NCBI GenBank assembly: GCA_964641395.1
Contig: CAZXKQ010000011.1
Location: forward strand, 1-47,912
From: CANQBR01 sp964641395
GTDB lineage: Bacteria > Bacillota > Negativicutes > Acidaminococcales > Acidaminococcaceae
Length of the DNA stretch: 47,912 nucleotides
Direction of reading: 5' to 3'
Part shown: positions 41,062-47,912 of the stretch, piece after piece
Layout of the letters: every line of letters starts with the position of its first letter
How positions within the stretch are numbered: position 1 is the first letter of the stretch
Notes under the pieces: generated by a model
The model's input: the letters and a program-made list of their open reading frames with translations, nothing else
Database searches by the model: none
Told to the model about the DNA's origin: nothing
Translations under genes and position numbers: made by a program

Positions 41062-43683
41062 TCAGTGCACCATCCTGCCTAAAATGTCCGCCGCAGCAGC
41101 CAGGGCCTGGCCTAGCTTGGCCCCGTCCTTGGCGCCGGCCTGGGCCATGTCCGGCCTGCCGCCGCCGCCGCCGCCGCAGAGGCGGGCCAGTTCCTTCACC
41201 AAGAGGCCGCTGTGAGCCCCCCGGCCCACTGCCTCCTTGGCGGCCATGGCCAAAAGGTTCACCTTCCCCTTCACCTCCGCCGCCAGCACTACCACGCCGC
41301 CGGTCTTGTCCCGCAGCTGGTCTCCCAGCTTCCGCAGGGCCTCCATGTCCTCCACCTCTACCTGCTGCACCAAGAGCTTGACGCCCTTCACATCCTGCAC
41401 CAGGCGGGCGGCTGAGCCGGCCTTTTCCCTGTCCAGCCGGCCCTGGAGCTCCTGGATGTGCTTCTGGGCCGCCTTCAGCTCCCCTTGCAGGGCCGCCAGC
41501 CGCTCCGGCACCAGGTTGAGGCGGCACTTCAGCTGGTTGGCCACGTTCTTAGCCAGCCCTTCTGCCTCCCGCACATGTTCCAAAGCCCCTAGGCCGGTCA
41601 CCGCCTCTATCCGCCGCACTCCGGCGCCGCTGGAAGCTTCGCTGACGATTTTGAAGAGGCCTAGCTGGGCCGTATTCCCCACATGGACGCCGCCGCACAG
41701 TTCCCGGGAGAAGCCGGGCACCGTCACTACCCGCACTATCTCCCCGTACTTTTCCCCGAAGAGGGCGGTGGCTCCCAGCTGCTGGGCCTGGGCGATAGGC
41801 ATCTCCCTGATGTCCACCGGCAGGGCGGCCAGCACCTTTTGGTTCACCAGCAGCTCCACCTCCTCCAACTGGGCGGGGGTCAGGGGGGAGAAGTGGGAGA
41901 AGTCGAAGCGCAGCCTGTCCGGCCCCACATAGGAGCCGGCCTGGTTCACATGGCTGCCCAGCACCTGGCGCAGGGCGGCCTGGAGCAGGTGGGTGGCAGT
42001 GTGGTTGCGGGCGATGGCCGCCTTCCGCTCCCTGTCTACTGTAAAGCGCAGCTGGTCGCCGCAGCTGAGGCTGCCCTCCTCCACCGTGCCTAGGAGGACG
42101 GCGCTGCCGTCCGGCAGCTTGCGGCAGCCCTGGATGCTCAGCTTGCCGGCGGGAGCCTCCGCCCAGCCTACATCCCCTAGCTGGCCGCCTCCCTCCGGGT
42201 GGAAGGGGCAGACCGAGCAGATGAGGGCCACGGCCTCCCCGTCCCTAGCCACCTGGATGGGAGAGGAGGCAGCGGCGGCGTAGAGCCGCAGCAGCTCGCT
42301 GCTAGTAGCTGTTTCGTCTATCTTCAAGGCTGCCAGGTCCAGGCCCCTGGTGTCGTAGAGGACCAGCCTGCCCGCCTTGTCGTCCCGGGCTGCCCGGGCC
42401 CTCTGCTTCTGGGCCTCCAGGGCTGCGTCAAAGCCGGCCTTGTCCATGGTCAGGCCGGACTCGGCCAGGATCTCCGCCGTCAGCTCCCAGGGGAAGCCGA
42501 AGGTGTCGTTGAGCCTGAAGGCCGCCTCCCCGTCTAGCTGGCTGCGGCCCTGCTCCTTCAGCCGGGCTATCTCAGCGCTTAAAAGCTCACTGCCCTGCTT
42601 CAAGGTGCGGCTGAAGCCTCCCTCTTCCATGGCCACCACCTTCTGGATGTAGTCCCGCTTCTCCGCCAGGTTGGTGTAGACGGAGCCGTACAGCTGGATG
42701 ACTACGTCCACCGCCCCGGCCAAGAAGGGCTCCTCGATGCCCAACAGCCGGCCGTGGCGCACGGCCCGCCGCAGGATGCGGCGCAGCACGTAGCCCCTGC
42801 CCTCGTTAGACGGCAGGATGCCGTCGCCGATCATGAAGGTCAGGCTGCGGGCGTGGTCGGCAATAACCTTGAGGGAGACGTCGGCAGCAGGGGTCTGGCC
42901 GTAACTCAGGCCTGCCACCTGGGCGGCGTACTGGATGAGGGGGAAGAGGAGGTCGGTCTCAAAATTAGAGGCCTTGCCCTGGATGACGCTGGCCAGCCGT
43001 TCCAGGCCGCAGCCAGTGTCGATGTTCTTGCTCTTTAAGGGGGTGTAGCTGCCGTCCTCGTTCTTGTTGAACTGGGTGAAGACCAGGTTCCATATCTCCA
43101 GGAAGCGGTCGCAGTCGCACCCCGGCTTGCAGTCCGGCCGGCCGCAGCCCCGCTCCGGGCCTAGGTCGATGTGGATCTCGCTGTCTGGTCCGCAGGGGCC
43201 GGTGCCGATTTCCCAAAAGTTCTCTTCCAGCCGCACGATCCGCTCATCCGGCACCCCTACTACGTCGTGCCAAATTTGATAGGCCTCGTCATCCTTAGGG
43301 TAGATGGTGATCCACAGCTTCTCCGCCGGCAGCCCCATGACCTGGGTGAGGAACTCCCAGCTCCAGGGTATAACCTCCTGCTTAAAGTAGTCGCCGAAGG
43401 AGAAGTTGCCCAGCATTTCAAAATAGGTGTGGTGCCGGGCGGTGCGGCCTACGTTTTCGATGTCCCCGGTGCGGACGCACTTCTGGCAGGTGGTCACCCT
43501 GGGGGAGGGAGGCTTCAGCTTGCCGGTGAAAAAGGGCTTGAAGGGGGCCATCCCCGCCCCTATCAGCAACAGGGTGGGGTCGTCCTGGGGTATGAGGGAG
43601 GCGCTAGGCAGATAGAGGTGGCCTCGCTCTTGGAAGAAGTGGATGAACTTGGCACGGATTTCGTTACCGCTCATGTAGTGCAT
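41062..43683 (-). CDS. alaS: alanyl-tRNA synthetase
   Basis: An 873-residue class II synthetase. The N-terminal catalytic core begins with IRAKFIHFFQERGH and TLLLIGAGMAPFKPFFTG. The editing domain has HxxxH (HTATHLL) and the zinc CGGVH motif. A coiled-coil and the C-Ala domain with a glycine-rich GGGGGGRPDMAQAG end complete it. Length and order are normal. AAGGAG lies nine bases before ATG 43683, which favours MHYMSG over the internal ATG. It has its own consensus promoter and a 110-base leader. Confidence 0.97.
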   Translation of the reverse strand: MHYMSGNEIRAKFIHFFQERGHLYLPSASLIPQDDPTLLLIGAGMAPFKPFFTGKLKPPSPRVTTCQKCVRTGDIENVGRTARHHTYFEMLGNFSFGDYFKQEVIPWSWEFLTQVMGLPAEKLWITIYPKDDEAYQIWHDVVGVPDERIVRLEENFWEIGTGPCGPDSEIHIDLGPERGCGRPDCKPGCDCDRFLEIWNLVFTQFNKNEDGSYTPLKSKNIDTGCGLERLASVIQGKASNFETDLLFPLIQYAAQVAGLSYGQTPAADVSLKVIADHARSLTFMIGDGILPSNEGRGYVLRRILRRAVRHGRLLGIEEPFLAGAVDVVIQLYGSVYTNLAEKRDYIQKVVAMEEGGFSRTLKQGSELLSAEIARLKEQGRSQLDGEAAFRLNDTFGFPWELTAEILAESGLTMDKAGFDAALEAQKQRARAARDDKAGRLVLYDTRGLDLAALKIDETATSSELLRLYAAAASSPIQVARDGEAVALICSVCPFHPEGGGQLGDVGWAEAPAGKLSIQGCRKLPDGSAVLLGTVEEGSLSCGDQLRFTVDRERKAAIARNHTATHLLQAALRQVLGSHVNQAGSYVGPDRLRFDFSHFSPLTPAQLEEVELLVNQKVLAALPVDIREMPIAQAQQLGATALFGEKYGEIVRVVTVPGFSRELCGGVHVGNTAQLGLFKIVSEASSGAGVRRIEAVTGLGALEHVREAEGLAKNVANQLKCRLNLVPERLAALQGELKAAQKHIQELQGRLDREKAGSAARLVQDVKGVKLLVQQVEVEDMEALRKLGDQLRDKTGGVVVLAAEVKGKVNLLAMAAKEAVGRGAHSGLLVKELARLCGGGGGGRPDMAQAGAKDGAKLGQALAAAADILGRMVH

Positions 43684-43731
43684 AAGTATACGCTCCTTAG
43701 GGGAAAAGACCGGGGTAGGGCCCTGCAGCCC

Positions 43732-43769
43732 AAATTAAAGCTAAGGCCTGACCTTGGGCCAAGCCTTAG
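43732..43769 (-). promoter_or_regulatory. hairpin with T-rich tail in the alaS leader
   Basis: Minus strand CTAAGGC (43769-43763) pairs with GCCTTAG (43747-43741) around an inner TTGG/CCAA, followed by CTTTAATTT. It lies mid-leader. It is not a T-box; no AGGGTGG-type antiterminator is present. Confidence 0.4.
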
Positions 43770-43800
43770 TAGCTATAGGCAGCTTGCAAGTTATGCCTAG

Positions 43801-43829
43801 ATTATATAATTTTTCCTCCCTGCTGTCAA
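43801..43829 (-). promoter_or_regulatory. consensus promoter of alaS
   Basis: Minus strand TTGACA (43824-43829), 17 bases, TATAAT (43801-43806), perfect in both boxes. The start near 43794 gives a leader of about 110 bases. Confidence 0.85.
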
Positions 43830-43859
43830 CCTAGAACCGCCTCCCATCCCAGTACGCCG

Positions 43860-45056
43860 CTAGAGTTTGAGGGCCCCTGGGTAGGCCTGCAGGGCCTGGC
43901 CTAGGATGTAGATGGCCCGCTCCAGGTCCCGGCTGTTGAGCACATAGGCCAGCCGGGCCTCCCGGCTGCCGCAGCCAGGGGTGCTGTAAAAGCCGTTGCC
44001 GGGGGCTATCATCACCGTCTCCTGGTCCAGGGCGTAACTCTCCAGCAGCCAGATGGCGAACTTTTCCGCATCGTCCACCGGCAGGCTCACCATCACGTAG
44101 AAGGCCCCCTTCGGCTCGCTGGCCTTGACCCCCGGCAGCTTGGCCAGGGCGGCCTCCAGGACGTCCCGGCGCTGCTTGTACTCTGCCTTGACTGCCTGGA
44201 GGTAGGCAGGCGGGGTGGTATAGAGGGCGGCGGCCCCTACCTGCTCCAGGGCCGGACAGCACAGCCTGCCCTGGCAGCACTTCAATAATTCCTTGCCCAG
44301 GGCCTTGTTCTTGCTGATGAGGCAGCCGATGCGGGCGCCGCAGGCGCTGTAGCGCTTAGAGATGGAGTCGATCAGGATCAGGTTCTGCTCCAGTTCCTTC
44401 ATGCTGCCGAAGCTGCGGTACTCCCCGTCGTAGACGAATTCCCTGTACACCTCGTCGGCGATGAGGGCTAGGTCGTGGTGCAGCACCAGGCTGGCCACCA
44501 GCTCCTGCTCCTCCGGGGTGTAGACCACCCCGGTAGGGTTGCCCGGGTTGGTCAAGATGAGGGCCTTGGTCCTAGGGGTGATGTACTGCTCTATCACCTC
44601 CCTGCCGGGCAGGTGGTAGCCTGTGTCCACGCTGGTAGGCACCGGCCGCAGGACGGCGCCGGCCTGGGTGGCGAAGGTGGAGTAGTTGGCGTAAAAGGGC
44701 TCGAAGATCAGTATCTCGTCCCCCTCGTCACAGAGGGCCTGGACGGCGAAGAAGAGGGCCTCGCTGCCTCCGTTGGTGATGAAGATGTCCTCCGGGGCAT
44801 AGGCCATGCCTAGCTGGGCGTAGTAGTTCCGGATGGCGGCGATGAGGGCCGGCTCCCCCTTGGAATTGCCGTAGGCCAGCACCTTGGCCTCGTAGGCTTT
44901 GACGGCTTCCATGAAGGCCGGCGGCGTGGGAATGTCCGGTTGGCCGATGTTCAAGTGATAGACCTTCTTCCCTGCCGCCTTGGCGGCCTCGGCGTAGGGC
45001 GTCAGCTTGCGGATAGGGGAAGGCAGCAACCGCTGTACTCGCTGGGACAGTTTCAT
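43860..45056 (-). CDS. class I PLP-dependent aminotransferase
   Basis: About 398 residues, fold-type I. YHLNIGQPDIPTP is near the N-terminus, NPGNPTGVVYTPEE is the cofactor/substrate loop, and LALIADEVYREFVYDG carries the Asp and Tyr. The Schiff-base lysine is in DSISKRYSACGARIGCL and the substrate arginine in the C-terminal GSREARLAYV. It belongs to the aspartate/aromatic (AspB, PatA-like) group; the amino acid is not settled. Three ATG codons run together at the start. The third (45056) has the best distance, eight bases from GAGGGGG. It stands alone between clpB and alaS and has an attenuator-like leader. Confidence 0.88.
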   Translation of the reverse strand: MKLSQRVQRLLPSPIRKLTPYAEAAKAAGKKVYHLNIGQPDIPTPPAFMEAVKAYEAKVLAYGNSKGEPALIAAIRNYYAQLGMAYAPEDIFITNGGSEALFFAVQALCDEGDEILIFEPFYANYSTFATQAGAVLRPVPTSVDTGYHLPGREVIEQYITPRTKALILTNPGNPTGVVYTPEEQELVASLVLHHDLALIADEVYREFVYDGEYRSFGSMKELEQNLILIDSISKRYSACGARIGCLISKNKALGKELLKCCQGRLCCPALEQVGAAALYTTPPAYLQAVKAEYKQRRDVLEAALAKLPGVKASEPKGAFYVMVSLPVDDAEKFAIWLLESYALDQETVMIAPGNGFYSTPGCGSREARLAYVLNSRDLERAIYILGQALQAYPGALKL

Positions 45057-45071
45057 CATCATAACCCCCTC

Positions 45072-45152
45072 AAAAGATAATAATAAAGCAAGGTGCAGGG
45101 AGCTACGCTGCCGGACCTGACCGCCTTGCCTCGGGAGCAGTTAAAGCTCCCT
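45072..45152 (-). promoter_or_regulatory. attenuator-like leader of the aminotransferase
   Basis: On the minus strand GCAAGG (45129-45124) pairs with CCTTGC (45093-45088), with inner CAGG/CCTG, followed by TTTATTATTATC. This is a terminator just before the ribosome-binding site. Upstream, GGGAGC/GCTCCC forms a local hairpin, but AGGGAGCT (45152-45145) can instead pair with AGCTCCCT (45104-45097) and break the terminator. Confidence 0.5.
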
Positions 45153-45158
45153 ACCTAT

Positions 45159-45187
45159 ATTGTAAAGGCCTAGCTCCCACTTTGCAA
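45159..45187 (-). promoter_or_regulatory. aminotransferase promoter, -35 in the clpB terminator loop
   Basis: Minus strand TTGCAA (45182-45187), 17 bases, TACAAT (45159-45164). The -35 forms part of the loop of the clpB terminator, and the -10 follows its stem at once. Confidence 0.65.
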
Positions 45188-45197
45188 GAGCTAGGCC
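45167..45197 (-). terminator. terminator hairpin of clpB
   Basis: Minus strand GGCCTAGCTC, loop TTGCAAAGTGG, GAGCTAGGCC, then TTTACAAT. The ten-pair stem is perfect; the T tract is short. It starts about 45 bases past the clpB stop. Confidence 0.75.
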
Positions 45198-45241
45198 CCA
45201 TGTACCCTGTATACAAACTGTGAATTTTTTTATCTGGCGGT

Positions 45242-47785
<2,544 letters not shown>

Positions 47786-47848
47786 CTCTCATCACTCCGT
47801 TCTAGGGTTCTGTACAGGGCTCGGCCCCCTGCCGGGCCCGCTATCTAT

Positions 47849-47901
47849 ATTATAAGTCAAAAAGTCAAAAAGTCAAAGGTTTTTTTGACTTTCCGTCAAA
47901 A
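47849..47901 (-). promoter_or_regulatory. clpB promoter with tandem and inverted GTCAAA operators
   Basis: Minus strand TTGACT (47871-47876), 16 bases, TATAAT (47849-47854). Three plus-strand AGTCAAA(A/G) units at 47855, 47863 and 47871 repeat every 8 bp and fill the spacer and -35. Just upstream, TTTTGAC/GTCAAAA (47883-47901) forms a dyad with a 5-bp spacer. The units resemble the CtsR heptad AGTCAAA but with different spacing. No CIRCE element is present. Confidence 0.65.
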
Positions 47902-47912
47902 TTTTTCCCTCC

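Noticed and set aside
45088..45129. GGTCAGGTCCGG in the aminotransferase leader, identical to the start of the SRP RNA domain IV motif
   Set aside because: The following bases do not give the GGAA loop or the AGCAGC return strand, the transcript is too short for a Bacillota SRP RNA, and it sits in a leader with a terminator.
47786..47912. CIRCE (HrcA) element upstream of clpB
   Set aside because: No TTAGCACTC-N9-GAGTGCTAA-like dyad is present; the repeats seen are GTCAAA-type.

Overview
This window is a GC-rich, densely packed housekeeping stretch of a bacterial chromosome. The gene content and order fit the Bacillota, and two clues point to a diderm lineage such as the Negativicutes. First, there is a secretin, which normally sits in an outer membrane. 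Second, there is a fold-III lysine/ornithine decarboxylase very like the Selenomonas enzyme that supplies cadaverine for peptidoglycan. Every gene I can support lies on the minus strand, so transcription runs from high to low coordinates throughout. I see no insertion sequence, prophage, CRISPR array or defence island.

Reading in the direction of transcription, the window starts with clpB (heat-shock disaggregase, with unusual tandem repeats over its promoter), then a PLP aminotransferase behind an attenuator-like leader, then alaS. Next comes the conserved ireB-ruvX-DUF1292-mltG-U32 cluster, followed by a Xaa-Pro peptidase with efp. A ktrB-ktrA potassium-uptake operon carries an rRNA/tRNA 2'-O-methyltransferase and a PHP phosphoesterase. 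A two-gene secretin/ATPase unit and a 250-base block of hairpins with no gene lie between that operon and the riboflavin operon (FMN riboswitch, ribD-ribE-ribBA-ribH, hslO). Then come recA-recX and rny, the latter with a long structured leader.

A long convergence-free operon follows: lapA-recJ-relA-dtd-MBL hydrolase-AI-2E transporter-hemZ-hisS-aspS. It joins DNA repair, the stringent response, D-aminoacyl-tRNA clearance and aminoacylation, much as around recJ-relA-dtd-hisS-aspS in Bacillus, but without apt. It ends at a terminator whose loop contains the -35 of the next unit, a 6S RNA gene. Beyond this are an atypical thioredoxin-reductase-like flavoprotein with serS, the two decarboxylases, and the tmk-holB-ricT-trmN6 cluster. 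The window ends with a tRNA-Tyr/initiator tRNA-Met pair, the latter cut by the window edge.

The most interesting points are small rather than one grand system: (1) at three junctions the upstream gene's hairpin carries the next promoter's -35 in its loop; (2) a TrxB-fold flavoprotein has lost both the CxxC and the pyridine-nucleotide motif; (3) two leaders (rny and the aminotransferase) have mutually exclusive hairpins ending in a terminator; (4) an unexplained hairpin-rich intergenic block lies next to an isolated secretin/ATPase pair; and (5) GTCAAA-type tandem repeats occur at clpB and at the peptidase promoter. A 100-N assembly gap falls in a 24-bp tandem repeat inside lapA and causes an artificial frameshift.
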